From Streptomyces sp. Ncost-T10-10d (GTDB lineage: Bacteria > Actinomycetota > Actinomycetes > Streptomycetales > Streptomycetaceae): a stretch of DNA of 64,000 bases. This document shows positions 50,932 through 59,192 of the stretch, one piece after another (the first letter of the stretch is position 1; every line of letters starts with the position of its first letter). The translations under genes and the position numbers were made by a program. Location: positions 1 through 64,000 of the forward strand of contig NZ_FMDF01000168.1 of the NCBI RefSeq assembly GCF_900091955.1, written 5' to 3'. The notes below the pieces were generated by a model. It was not told where the DNA came from. It did no database searches and saw nothing but the letters and a program-made list of their open reading frames with translations.

Positions 50932-51051
50932 CCCGTTACGGCCGCTTTACTCGTCCGCCCCGACGGCTGCATCGCCTGGGCGAGCGACCACGCCGACCCG
51001 GCGGCCCTGCAGGCCGCACTCACCGACGAGTACACGTCCATGACACGCTGA
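50932..51051 (+). pseudogene. 3' remnant of a FAD-dependent monooxygenase gene
   Basis: In frame to the TGA at 51051 the sequence reads VTAALLVRPDGCIAWASDHA, then ADPAALQAALTDEYTSM. LVRPDGxIAW followed by an ALxxAL helix is the C-terminal signature of PheA/TfdB-type aromatic flavin monooxygenases. Everything upstream (over 400 codons) is missing; the marR start lies only about 40 bp away. I infer a deletion between the marR promoter and the gene's end. Confidence 0.6.
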
Positions 51052-51055
51052 CTCC

Positions 51056-51391
51056 ATGGTCGTCGCCCGCTCCGTCGCTCTGTTCGTCATCGCCGCACTC
51101 TTCGAGATCGGCGGCGCCTGGCTCGTCTGGCAGGGCCTGCGTGAGCACCGGGGCTGGATCTGGATCGGCGCGGGCGTCATCGCGCTGGGTGCCTACGGAT
51201 TCGTCGCCACGCTCCAGCCGGACGGCGAGTTCGGCCGCATCCTCGCCGCGTACGGCGGTGTCTTCGTCGCGGGCTCGATCGCCTGGGGCATGGTCGCCGA
51301 CGGCTACCGCCCCGACCGCTGGGACGTGATCGGCGCGCTGATCTGTCTGGCCGGCATGGCCGTGATCATGTACGCCCCGCGCAACCACTGA
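51056..51391 (+). CDS. UPF0060 (YnfA-like) membrane protein
   Basis: A 111-residue protein with four membrane helices. FEIGGAWLVWQGLREHRGWI and the closing GMVADGYRPDRWDVIGALIC are the UPF0060/YnfA signature. It resembles small multidrug-resistance-type transporters; the substrate is unknown. It begins 5 bp after the monooxygenase remnant and has no clear Shine-Dalgarno. Confidence 0.92.
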   Translation: MVVARSVALFVIAALFEIGGAWLVWQGLREHRGWIWIGAGVIALGAYGFVATLQPDGEFGRILAAYGGVFVAGSIAWGMVADGYRPDRWDVIGALICLAGMAVIMYAPRNH

Positions 51392-51445
51392 CCGCGCACC
51401 TGCCTATCCTGGCCCCGTACCGATCAGCTGCCCGAGGAGTCCGCC

Positions 51446-52204
51446 ATGGCCGCCGTCCCGATCGCCGTCATCACCGGAGCGAGCAGCGGCATCGGCGCCG
51501 CAACCGCCCGACAGCTGGCCGCCGCCGGCTACCGCGTGGTCCTGACCGCCCGTCGCAAGGACCGCATCGAGGCGCTCGCCGCCGAGATCAACGAGGCGGG
51601 CCACCAGGCAACGGCCTACGCCCTGGATGTCACCGACCGCAATGCGGTGGACGAGTTCGCCACGGCGTTCCGCAGCCTCGCCGTCCTCGTCAACAACGCG
51701 GGCGGCGCACTCGGCGCCGACCCCGTCGCCACCGGCGACCCCGCCGACTGGCGCCAGATGTACGAGACGAACGTCATCGGCACGCTCAACGTCACCCAGG
51801 CCCTGCTCCCCGCCCTCACCGAGAGCGGGGACGGCACGGTCGTGATCCTCTCCTCCACCGCAGGCCTCGCCACCTACGAGGGCGGCGGCGGCTACGTGGC
51901 CGCCAAGCACGGCGAACACGTCCTGGCCGAGACTCTCCGCCTGGAGATCGTCGGCACCCCGGTCCGCGTCATCGAGGTCGCCCCCGGCATGGTCAAGACT
52001 GAGGAGTTCGCCACGACCCGCTTCCGCGGTGACACCGAGAAGGCGGCAAAGGTGTACGCGGGCGTCGAGGCCCCCCTCACCGCCGACGACGTGGCCGACA
52101 CCATCACCTGGGCCGTCACCCGCCCCAGCCACGTCAACATCGACCTCCTGGTGGTCCGCCCCCGCGCCCAGGCCTCCAACGCCAAGGTCCACCGCACCAC
52201 CTGA
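51446..52204 (+). CDS. Short-chain dehydrogenase/reductase (YdfG-like)
   Basis: A 252-residue classical SDR. It has TGASSGIG (cofactor loop), ALDVTD, LVNNAG, the serine in ILSSTAG and a YVAAKHG catalytic Tyr-Lys pair. This pattern is close to the YdfG 3-hydroxy acid/serine dehydrogenase group; the true substrate is unknown. GAGGAG lies 6 nt before the ATG, and a TATCCT box some 40 bp upstream may be its promoter. Confidence 0.92.
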   Translation: MAAVPIAVITGASSGIGAATARQLAAAGYRVVLTARRKDRIEALAAEINEAGHQATAYALDVTDRNAVDEFATAFRSLAVLVNNAGGALGADPVATGDPADWRQMYETNVIGTLNVTQALLPALTESGDGTVVILSSTAGLATYEGGGGYVAAKHGEHVLAETLRLEIVGTPVRVIEVAPGMVKTEEFATTRFRGDTEKAAKVYAGVEAPLTADDVADTITWAVTRPSHVNIDLLVVRPRAQASNAKVHRTT

Positions 52205-52285
52205 CCCCGCACCGCCGGCCCGTACCACCCTGACCCGCACCGCCCGGGCCCGGCGAAGACCCGAAAGAGCCCGGAGACCGGAAGA

Positions 52286-52316
52286 AGCCCCGGACACACC
52301 ACCCGCGTCCGGGGCT
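52286..52316. terminator. Bidirectional terminator between the SDR gene and rtcB
   Basis: Perfect 10-bp arms (52286-52295 and 52307-52316) with an 11-nt loop lie between the two convergent genes. Confidence 0.75.
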
Positions 52317-52374
52317 CCTCCGCTCAGAGGTCCTTCCGTCCGAAGGCCCTCCGTTCAATCGCGCGCAAAAGGCC

Positions 52375-53568
52375 TCAGCCCTTCACACACACAACCTGCT
52401 TGAGCTTGGCGACGACCTCCACCAGGTCCCGCTGCTGCTCGATGACCTTCTCGATCGGCTTGTACGCGGCCGGAATCTCATCCACGACGCCGGAGTCCTT
52501 GCGGCACTCCACGCCCCGCGTCTGATCCTCCAGGTCCCGCGTCGAGAAGCGCCGCTTCGCGGCGTTCCGGCTCATCTTCCGGCCGGCGCCGTGCGAGGCC
52601 GAGTTGAAGGACTTCTCGTTCCCTAGGCCCTTCACGATGTACGAGCCGGTGCCCATCGAGCCCGGGATGATCCCGAAGTCCCCGGAACCCGCACGGATCG
52701 CCCCCTTCCGCGTGACCAGCAGGTCCATGCCCTCATACCGCTCCTCCGCCACATAGTTGTGGTGGCAGGAGATGACCGGATCGAAGGTGACCTTGGCCTT
52801 CTTGAACTCCTTGCGGACCACGTTCTGAAAGAGCGCCATCATGATGGCGCGGTTGTGCTTCGCGTACTCCTGCGCCCAGAACAGGTCGTTCCGGTACGCC
52901 GCCATCTGCGGGGTGTCGGCGATGAACACGGCCAGGTCGCGGTCGATCAGGTCCTGGTTGTGCGGCAGCTTCTGCGCCTGCCCGATGTGGAAGTCGGCCA
53001 ATTCCTTGCCGATGTTCCGCGATCCGGAGTGCAGCATCAGCCAGACCGAATCCGACTCGTCGAGGCAGAACTCGATGAAGTGGTTGCCCGAACCGAGCGT
53101 TCCCATCTGCTTCGTGGCACGTTCCTGACGGAACTTGACCGCATCGGCAACCCCGTCGAACCGCCCCCAGAAGTCGTCCCAGCCCGGCGCCCGGAGGCCG
53201 TACAGCCGGTCCGGCTCCACGGCCTCGTCATGCATGCCGCGGCCCACCGGAATCGCCTGCTCGATCTTCGACCGCAGCCGGGACAGGTCGCCCGGCAGGT
53301 CATTGGCCGTCAGGGACGTCTTCACCGCGGACATTCCGCAGCCGATGTCCACACCGACCGCCGCCGGACAGACCGCACCGTGCATCGCGATCACCGAACC
53401 GACCGTCGCCCCCTTGCCGAAGTGGACGTCCGGCATGACGGCAAGACCCTTGATCCAGGGCAGGGTGGCCACGTTGCGCAGCTGCTGCATCGCGACGTCC
53501 TCGACCGAGGCCGGGTCGGCCCACATGCGGATGGGGACCTTCGCGCCCGGCACCTCTACATACGACAT
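52375..53568 (-). CDS. rtcB: RNA-splicing ligase RtcB
   Basis: A 397-residue GTP- and Mn2+-dependent ligase joining RNA 2',3'-cyclic phosphate (or 3'-phosphate) to 5'-OH ends. Metal ligands are visible: GVDIGCGM (Cys78), GTLGSGNHF, and HHNY. The likely guanylated histidine is His326 in SHGAGR. The ATG at 53568 with GAGGAA is the conserved start; the upstream open frame is not conserved. No archease or RtcR gene is in the window. It is probably used for RNA repair. Confidence 0.95.
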   Translation of the reverse strand: MSYVEVPGAKVPIRMWADPASVEDVAMQQLRNVATLPWIKGLAVMPDVHFGKGATVGSVIAMHGAVCPAAVGVDIGCGMSAVKTSLTANDLPGDLSRLRSKIEQAIPVGRGMHDEAVEPDRLYGLRAPGWDDFWGRFDGVADAVKFRQERATKQMGTLGSGNHFIEFCLDESDSVWLMLHSGSRNIGKELADFHIGQAQKLPHNQDLIDRDLAVFIADTPQMAAYRNDLFWAQEYAKHNRAIMMALFQNVVRKEFKKAKVTFDPVISCHHNYVAEERYEGMDLLVTRKGAIRAGSGDFGIIPGSMGTGSYIVKGLGNEKSFNSASHGAGRKMSRNAAKRRFSTRDLEDQTRGVECRKDSGVVDEIPAAYKPIEKVIEQQRDLVEVVAKLKQVVCVKG

Positions 53569-53729
53569 AGTTCCTCGATTCCCCCGAAAAGCCTGAAAGC
53601 GCAAAACCGGTGCCAAGGTCGGCAAATGAGTCGGCCGACCGGCATTCACAGCGGCGCGTGCGATACACATTGTGTCCACCGGTCGCCATCGAGCGGCAAC
53701 CGTTTTTCGCACGAAGGGAGCCCAGGACC

Positions 53730-54656
53730 GTGCGACGAATGGCGTACGTACCCGGCACCGCGCTACTGGCAACGCTTGTCGTCGGCTGCAGTGCCAGCAC
53801 CGGAACGGGTAGCTCCGCCCCCGACAGCAAGCCCGGCGAGGCGACCGTCGCCGCAGCGGCCCCGGGCAAGTACCGCACCCTCCCGGACCCTTGCCGCGCC
53901 GTTGCGACGTCCGCGCTGAAGGACCTGCTCCCGGGCGCCGCCGAACTCCCCGAGGAACAGCAGAAGAAGGTGTACGAGGGCACGGCCACCGTCACCTACA
54001 ACACCGACCGCAGGGTCGGCTGCCACTGGAAGTCCGAGGCCCCCGACTCCTCACGCACCCTCTTCATCGACTTCGAGCGTGTCGTGTCCTACGACCCCTC
54101 GGTGAGCGACGACGACCGCGCCCGCGAGGTGTACACGAAGAAGGAGACCGCCGCCGGTCTGTCCTCGCCCTCCGCCACACCCAGCAGCACGAAGGACGCG
54201 GAGAAGCAGACATCCCCCTCGCCGGACTCCGCGTCGGACTCCGCCTCGCACGCCCTGTCCGGCCCGGCCTCCGAAGACAAGAACGCGGGCGAGCCCGCAG
54301 GCGAGAACGGCAGCGCGGGCAGCGACACCGACGGCGGCACGGACGGCAGCGCAGGCAGCGCAGGCAGCGCAGGCAGCGCAGGCAGCGCAGGCAGCGCAGG
54401 CAGCGCCGACGAGAGCCTTCTGCCACGCACCCTCGACGACCTCGGAGACAGTGCATTTCTGGATGATCTGCTCACTCGGGCAGGTTCCACCGCAAAGAAC
54501 CGCACGGTGAGCGTGGTATTCCGCACATCGAACGTCATCGTGACCGTCGAGTACACCGAGCAGCCGACCGTCTCCACCGTGCTCCCCGACAGCAAGGAAC
54601 TGCAGGACAAGGCCCAGTCGCTGGCCCGGAAGCTGGTCGACCAGTTCAGCGAATAG
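53730..54656 (+). CDS. DUF3558-type lipoprotein with Gly-Ser-Ala repeat
   Basis: A 308-residue lipoprotein (lipobox VVGC near residue 20). YRTLPDPCRAVATSALKDLL and a later CHWKSE give the paired cysteines of DUF3558 lipoproteins. A low-complexity middle contains seven GSA units encoded by 9-bp repeats, and the C-terminal part resumes the fold (VVFRTSNVIVTVEYTEQP). The GTG at 53730 has GGGAG upstream. A related lipoprotein gene follows 191 bp later, a probable ancient duplication. Confidence 0.82.
   Translation: MRRMAYVPGTALLATLVVGCSASTGTGSSAPDSKPGEATVAAAAPGKYRTLPDPCRAVATSALKDLLPGAAELPEEQQKKVYEGTATVTYNTDRRVGCHWKSEAPDSSRTLFIDFERVVSYDPSVSDDDRAREVYTKKETAAGLSSPSATPSSTKDAEKQTSPSPDSASDSASHALSGPASEDKNAGEPAGENGSAGSDTDGGTDGSAGSAGSAGSAGSAGSAGSADESLLPRTLDDLGDSAFLDDLLTRAGSTAKNRTVSVVFRTSNVIVTVEYTEQPTVSTVLPDSKELQDKAQSLARKLVDQFSE
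54345..54407 (+). repeat. 9-bp tandem repeat (GGCAGCGCA), seven units
   Basis: Six perfect GGCAGCGCA units (54345-54398) and a seventh ending in C (54399-54407) encode Gly-Ser-Ala repeats. Any copy-number change stays in frame. Confidence 0.9.
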
Positions 54657-54847
54657 CCCCGCCCGCGGCACCCCGGACCGATGTCGCCCACGCCCGCCGA
54701 GTACCCGGCCGAAGCGGCATCCGGTCGCCGTCCGTCGTACCGTGGCCCTCCGGAACACCCGCCGAACCACCCGCCGACCGCCGACGCCCGACCGCCCGCG
54801 CCGACCCCCTGGCAGCCCGCCCGCCGCGCCACCCGAGTGAAGGAACC

Positions 54848-55627
54848 ATGCACCGTTCAGCCCCGCGACTCTCCCGCATACTCGCCTGCGCCACCGTTCC
54901 GGTGATGCTCGTCGTCGCCGGCTGCTCGTCGGACTCCGGCGACAAGAAGGACTCGGGTTCGTCCTCGTCGTCCGCCGCGCCGAGCACGAAGAAGTCGGAA
55001 GCGAGCGTCGAGCCGGCGAAGTTCGCCGCGCTGCCCGACCCGTGCAAGTCGATCAGCACGAAGACGGTCACCTCCCTGGTCCCCAAGGCGAAGTCCAAGG
55101 GCGGCACGGCTGCCGGCTCCAGCGACACCGCGTACCGCGCGGGCTGCTCCTGGAACGGCCTCGACGACAACGGCGTGAAGGGTTCCCAGTACCGCTGGCT
55201 CGACGTCGGCTTCACCCGCTTCGACTCGGACCAGGCCCTGGGCAGCGGCGCCGAGCGCGCGCAGCAGGACTACGCGAAGCAGGTCGCCAAGGCCAAGGCG
55301 GCCGAGGGGGCGAAGAAGATCGCCGAGGCGCCCGTCTCCGGCATCGGCGAGCAGGCCACCAAGATCACGTATGACCTCACCAAGACGAGCGAGGACTTCA
55401 AGTACGCAACGGTCGTGGCCCGTACGGGGAACGTCGTCGTCACCCTCACCTACAACGGTGCGGGTTACGCGGGCGCGAAGGCTCCCTCCGCCGACGACAT
55501 CCTGAAGGGTGCCGAGAAGGCGGCCAAGGAGGCAGTGGCCTCGGTAGCCGCCGCCGACACGAAGTCGGACGCGCCGAGCGGGTCGGCCAAGCCCAGCGAG
55601 AAGGCCACGGAAAAGAAGACGAGCTAG
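54848..55627 (+). CDS. DUF3558-type lipoprotein
   Basis: A 259-residue lipoprotein (lipobox VVAGC) with a Ser/Lys-rich linker and a folded domain. FAALPDPCKSISTKTVTSLV and AGCSWNGLDDN give the DUF3558 cysteine pair, and VVARTGNVVVTLTYNGAGY is the last strand pair. It parallels the preceding lipoprotein throughout. The tail is Lys/Ser-rich. Function unknown; it is probably cell-surface. Confidence 0.85.
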   Translation: MHRSAPRLSRILACATVPVMLVVAGCSSDSGDKKDSGSSSSSAAPSTKKSEASVEPAKFAALPDPCKSISTKTVTSLVPKAKSKGGTAAGSSDTAYRAGCSWNGLDDNGVKGSQYRWLDVGFTRFDSDQALGSGAERAQQDYAKQVAKAKAAEGAKKIAEAPVSGIGEQATKITYDLTKTSEDFKYATVVARTGNVVVTLTYNGAGYAGAKAPSADDILKGAEKAAKEAVASVAAADTKSDAPSGSAKPSEKATEKKTS

Positions 55628-55834
55628 CCGACGCGGCGGGGCCTGCCCCAACGCCCCTGCCCAGAGGCAGTTCTACGAAGCCCGGTCCTCCCCCGAGTAC
55701 CGGGCTTCGCCCCTCCCCGCGCAACACGCCATTCCCTCGTGTGCCAGGCTGTGCCCGCCAGAAGTCGGAACAGGACGTCGAAGCAGAGCTTCAGGGCAGG
55801 GCGTCGGACAAGGGAAACGGGGAGGGGAACGCGG

Positions 55835-57175
55835 GTGGCCGCGATGCAGCTGACACGCACCCACCGGATACTCATCGGGCTCGTGGTCGCCGGTGCGGTC
55901 CTCATCGCCGCGATCGGTTTCGCGGGTTCGTACGCGGCGGTGCGCGAGCTCGCCCTGCAGAAGGGCTTCGGGAACTTCTCGCTGGTCTTCCCGATCGGCA
56001 TCGACGCGGGCATCTGTGTCCTGCTCGCCCTGGACCTGCTGCTGACCTGGATGCGCATCCCGTTCCCGCTGCTGCGTCAGACGGCCTGGCTGCTGACCGC
56101 CGCGACGATCGCCTTCAACGGCGCCGCGGCCTGGCCCGACCCGCTCGGCGTCGGCATGCACGCGGTCATCCCGGTGCTGTTCGTGGTCTCCGTCGAAGCC
56201 GCCCGCCACGCCGTGGGCCGGATCGCCGACATCACCGCCGACAAACACATGGAGGGCGTGCGGCTCACCCGCTGGCTGCTCTCCCCCGTGCCGACGTTCC
56301 GGCTGTGGCGGCGGATGAAGCTCTGGGAGCTCCGGTCGTACGAGCAGGTCATCAAGCTCGAACAGGACCGGCTCATCTACCAGGCCCGCCTCCAGGCCCG
56401 CTTCGGCCGCAACTGGCGCCGCAAGGCACCCGTCGAATCCCTGATGCCGCTGCGCCTGGCGAAATACGGCGTTCCGCTGGCCGAGACCGGTCCGGCCGGT
56501 CTCGCCGCCGCAGGCATCGAACCGGCTCTGCTGCCCCCGGCCCCGGCCCTGGTCGAACCGGGCGAGTTCCAGCCCGAGTTGCCGTACGCCGAGCCCCATC
56601 CCCAGCAACAGCACCCGCAGTACGAGCAGCAGCACACCCACCCCTCCGACCCGGCCGCCGTCGAGGAGTGGCCCCAGGAGGGCCCCGGCTCGCACGAGAG
56701 CCCGTGGTTCGCGGCGCCCCAGGTGCCGGACGACGCGTACGAGAGTGCGTACAACCCGACGTACGTCGAAGGCCTGGAGCCCACCCCGGTCATGGTCCCG
56801 TCGGGCCCCGGCGGCCGCACCCGCCCCCTGGGCAACGTGGGCACCATCGGCGCCGTCCCGGGCCCCCGCGCTGCGGAACCCCAGCCGGAGCCCCGATCCG
56901 AGGAGCCGGAGCCGGAACCCCGGCCCGCGCAGCAGCCGGAGCCCGACCCCTCCGAATGGGCCGAGGCCGAAGTCGAGTTCAGCAAGATCGCGTACGAGGT
57001 GTTCACCGCGTACACGCACGCGCACCAGGACTACCCGAGTGCGGAGGTCCTCGACATACATCTCTCGGACGGTCACAACGTCCGGCATCCCCGCAGCGCG
57101 GCCCTGCTCCGCCGCCTCCTGCCGGGGTTCAAGCAGCGCTTCGACAACGAGATGGCGGAGAACCACATCGCGTAG
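55835..57175 (+). CDS. DUF2637 membrane protein (SpdB-like N-terminus)
   Basis: A 446-residue protein. The first ~130 residues hold four membrane helices of the DUF2637 type (ILIGLVVAGAVLIAAIGFAG, FPIGIDAGICVLLALDLLL). This domain is also found in Streptomyces plasmid spread proteins. A long Pro/Glu/Gln-rich linker follows, then a small C-terminal helical domain (YPSAEVLDIHLSDGHNVRHP) that resembles a DNA-binding module. The GTG at 55835 has GGAGG 9 nt upstream. No plasmid genes are nearby, so this is a chromosomal homologue of unknown role. Confidence 0.85.
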   Translation: MAAMQLTRTHRILIGLVVAGAVLIAAIGFAGSYAAVRELALQKGFGNFSLVFPIGIDAGICVLLALDLLLTWMRIPFPLLRQTAWLLTAATIAFNGAAAWPDPLGVGMHAVIPVLFVVSVEAARHAVGRIADITADKHMEGVRLTRWLLSPVPTFRLWRRMKLWELRSYEQVIKLEQDRLIYQARLQARFGRNWRRKAPVESLMPLRLAKYGVPLAETGPAGLAAAGIEPALLPPAPALVEPGEFQPELPYAEPHPQQQHPQYEQQHTHPSDPAAVEEWPQEGPGSHESPWFAAPQVPDDAYESAYNPTYVEGLEPTPVMVPSGPGGRTRPLGNVGTIGAVPGPRAAEPQPEPRSEEPEPEPRPAQQPEPDPSEWAEAEVEFSKIAYEVFTAYTHAHQDYPSAEVLDIHLSDGHNVRHPRSAALLRRLLPGFKQRFDNEMAENHIA

Positions 57176-57221
57176 GACCCCGCCGGGCCCGTCCGGCGTC
57201 CGAGGACGGAACCGGCGACGG

Positions 57222-57261
57222 CGGAGGGCCGTCACCCGAATCACCGGGTGACGGCCCTCCG
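57222..57261. terminator. Bidirectional terminator between the DUF2637 gene and lysS
   Basis: A perfect 17-bp stem (57222-57238 with 57245-57261) and a 6-nt loop lie between convergent genes, 13 bp from the lysS stop. Confidence 0.85.
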
Positions 57262-57273
57262 TATCGAGTACCC

Positions 57274-59034
57274 CTAGGCGCCCAGCAGCATCCGCACCCG
57301 GTCCGCCCCCACGGCCAGCAGCAGTGTGGGCAGCCGCGGCCCCGTGTCGCGGCTGACCAGCAGCCGGTACAGCAGCGCGAAGAACGACCGCTGCGCGGCC
57401 TTCAGCTCGGGCGTCGGCTTGGCGTCCGGCTCCAGCCCCGCCAGGATCTTCGGCACGCCGTAGACGAGCGTGGTGAGCCCGTCCAGCGACCAGTGCGAAT
57501 CCAGTCCTTCCACGAGCAGCCGCAGCGACTGGCGGCCCTGCTCGTCCAGCGAGCCGAGCAGTTCCTTGTCCGGCTCGCCGCGGACGATCGTGCGGGCCTC
57601 GGCCGGGACCTGGCTGGTGATCCAGTTCTCGGCGCGGTCGAGCCGGGGCCGGGCCTCGTCCAGCGAGGTCAGCGGGTTCTCCGGGTCCAGCTCGCTCAGG
57701 ATGCGCAGCGTCTGCTCGTCGTGCCCGGCCGTGATGTCGACGACCGAAGCGAGCGTGCGGTACGGCAGCGGGCGCGGCGTACGCGGCAGCTCGCCGGCGG
57801 CCGTGCCGATGGCCCTCGCGTACGCGGCGGCGTCGGCCGACAGCACCGAGCCGTCCGCGACCTTGCGCGCCAGCGAGTCCCACTCGTCGTAGAGCCGCTG
57901 GATCTCCTGGTCGAAGGCGATCTTGAAGGACTGGTTGGGCTTGCGGCGCGCGTACAGCCAGCGCAGCAGCGGCGCCTCCATGATCTTCAGTGCGTCGGCC
58001 GGGGTCGGCACGCCGCCCTTGCTGGAGGACATCTTCGCCATGCCGGAGATGCCGACGAAGGCGTACATCGGGCCGATCGGCTGTACGCCGTCGAAGACCT
58101 CGCGCACGATCTGGCCGCCGACGACGAACGAGGAGCCCGGCGAGGAGTGGTCCACGCCGCTCGGCTCGAAGATCACGCCTTCGTACGCCCAGCGCATCGG
58201 CCAGTCGACCTTCCAGACCAGCTTGCCGCGGTTGAACTCGCTCAGCCGGACGGTCTCGGCGAAGCCGCAGGAGGTACAGGTGTAGTTCAGCTCGGTGCTG
58301 TCGTCGTCGTACGACGTGACGGTCGTGAGGTCCTTCTCGCAGTTGCCGCAGTAGGGCTTGTACGGGAAGTAGCCGGCCGAGCCGCCGCTGCCGTCGTCCT
58401 CGCCGGCCGCACCGGAGCCCGCCTCGGCCTCCAGCTCGGCCTCGTCGACCTTCTTCTGCTGCTGGGGCTTCTTGCCCTTGCCCGCGGCCGCCGGGTCCTT
58501 CTTCGTCCGGTACCGGTCGAGGACGGCGTCGATGTCGGCGCGGTGCTTCATCGCGTGCAGGATCTGCTCGCGGTACGCGCCCACCGTGTACTGCTCGGTC
58601 TGGCTGATGCCGTCGTACTCGACGCCCAGCTCGTCCAGCGCGGCGGTCATGGCGGCCTTGAAGTGCTCGGCCCAGTTCGGGTACGTGGACCCGGCCGGGG
58701 CGGGCACCGAGGTCAGCGGCTTGCCGATGTGCTCGGCCCAGGACTCGTCGACACCCGGGACACCGCCCGGAACCTTGCGGTAGCGGTCGTAGTCGTCCCA
58801 GGAGATCAGGTGCCGGACGGTGTACCCCCGGCGGCGGATCTCGTCGGCGACCAGATGCGGGGTCATGACCTCGCGGAGGTTGCCCAGGTGGATCGGGCCC
58901 GACGGGGAGAGGCCGGACGCGACGACGACCGGTTTGCCAGGCGCACGACGCTCCGATTCGGCGATGACATCGTCCGCGAAGCGGGAGACCCAGTCGGTCT
59001 CGGTGCTGCTCTGACTCTGAGCCACGGTCTGCAC
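57274..59034 (-). CDS. lysS: Class I lysyl-tRNA synthetase
   Basis: A 586-residue class I LysRS (archaeal type). The HIGH-equivalent is HLGN at 49-52 and KMSSS is at 334-338. A zinc knuckle (CGNC, then CTSC) lies between. Residues about 178-220 are a low-complexity Lys/Glu/Gly-rich insert ahead of the zinc knuckle. Actinobacteria often also carry a class II LysRS, so this may be a second copy. The GTG at 59034 is 1 nt from AAGGA; the GTG at 59025 has better spacing (10 nt). It is divergent from argS. Confidence 0.95.
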   Translation of the reverse strand: MQTVAQSQSSTETDWVSRFADDVIAESERRAPGKPVVVASGLSPSGPIHLGNLREVMTPHLVADEIRRRGYTVRHLISWDDYDRYRKVPGGVPGVDESWAEHIGKPLTSVPAPAGSTYPNWAEHFKAAMTAALDELGVEYDGISQTEQYTVGAYREQILHAMKHRADIDAVLDRYRTKKDPAAAGKGKKPQQQKKVDEAELEAEAGSGAAGEDDGSGGSAGYFPYKPYCGNCEKDLTTVTSYDDDSTELNYTCTSCGFAETVRLSEFNRGKLVWKVDWPMRWAYEGVIFEPSGVDHSSPGSSFVVGGQIVREVFDGVQPIGPMYAFVGISGMAKMSSSKGGVPTPADALKIMEAPLLRWLYARRKPNQSFKIAFDQEIQRLYDEWDSLARKVADGSVLSADAAAYARAIGTAAGELPRTPRPLPYRTLASVVDITAGHDEQTLRILSELDPENPLTSLDEARPRLDRAENWITSQVPAEARTIVRGEPDKELLGSLDEQGRQSLRLLVEGLDSHWSLDGLTTLVYGVPKILAGLEPDAKPTPELKAAQRSFFALLYRLLVSRDTGPRLPTLLLAVGADRVRMLLGA

Positions 59035-59044
59035 GTCCTTCTCT

Positions 59045-59090
59045 CTTGTAGGACTCGTAGGAACACCCTTGTGGGACTCGTAGGGGCACC
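59045..59090. repeat. 23-bp tandem duplication in the lysS/argS spacer
   Basis: Two adjacent 23-bp units (59045-59067 and 59068-59090) match at 20 of 23 positions; each includes CTTGTRGGACTCGTAGG. They lie 11 bp upstream of the lysS start, in its leader or core promoter. Confidence 0.6.
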
Positions 59091-59192
59091 GTCCATTCTC
59101 CCAGGTCCCACCGGCAGCGCGAAAACGGCTTTACAGTGCGTGGGATACTGGGCGTGATCCCTCGTACCCCTACGGAAACGGCAGCCCGTCCC

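Noticed and set aside
55835..57175. DUF2637/SpdB similarity taken as evidence of an integrated plasmid
   Set aside because: No replication, transfer, integrase or att-like sequence is present nearby, and both flanks are housekeeping genes.
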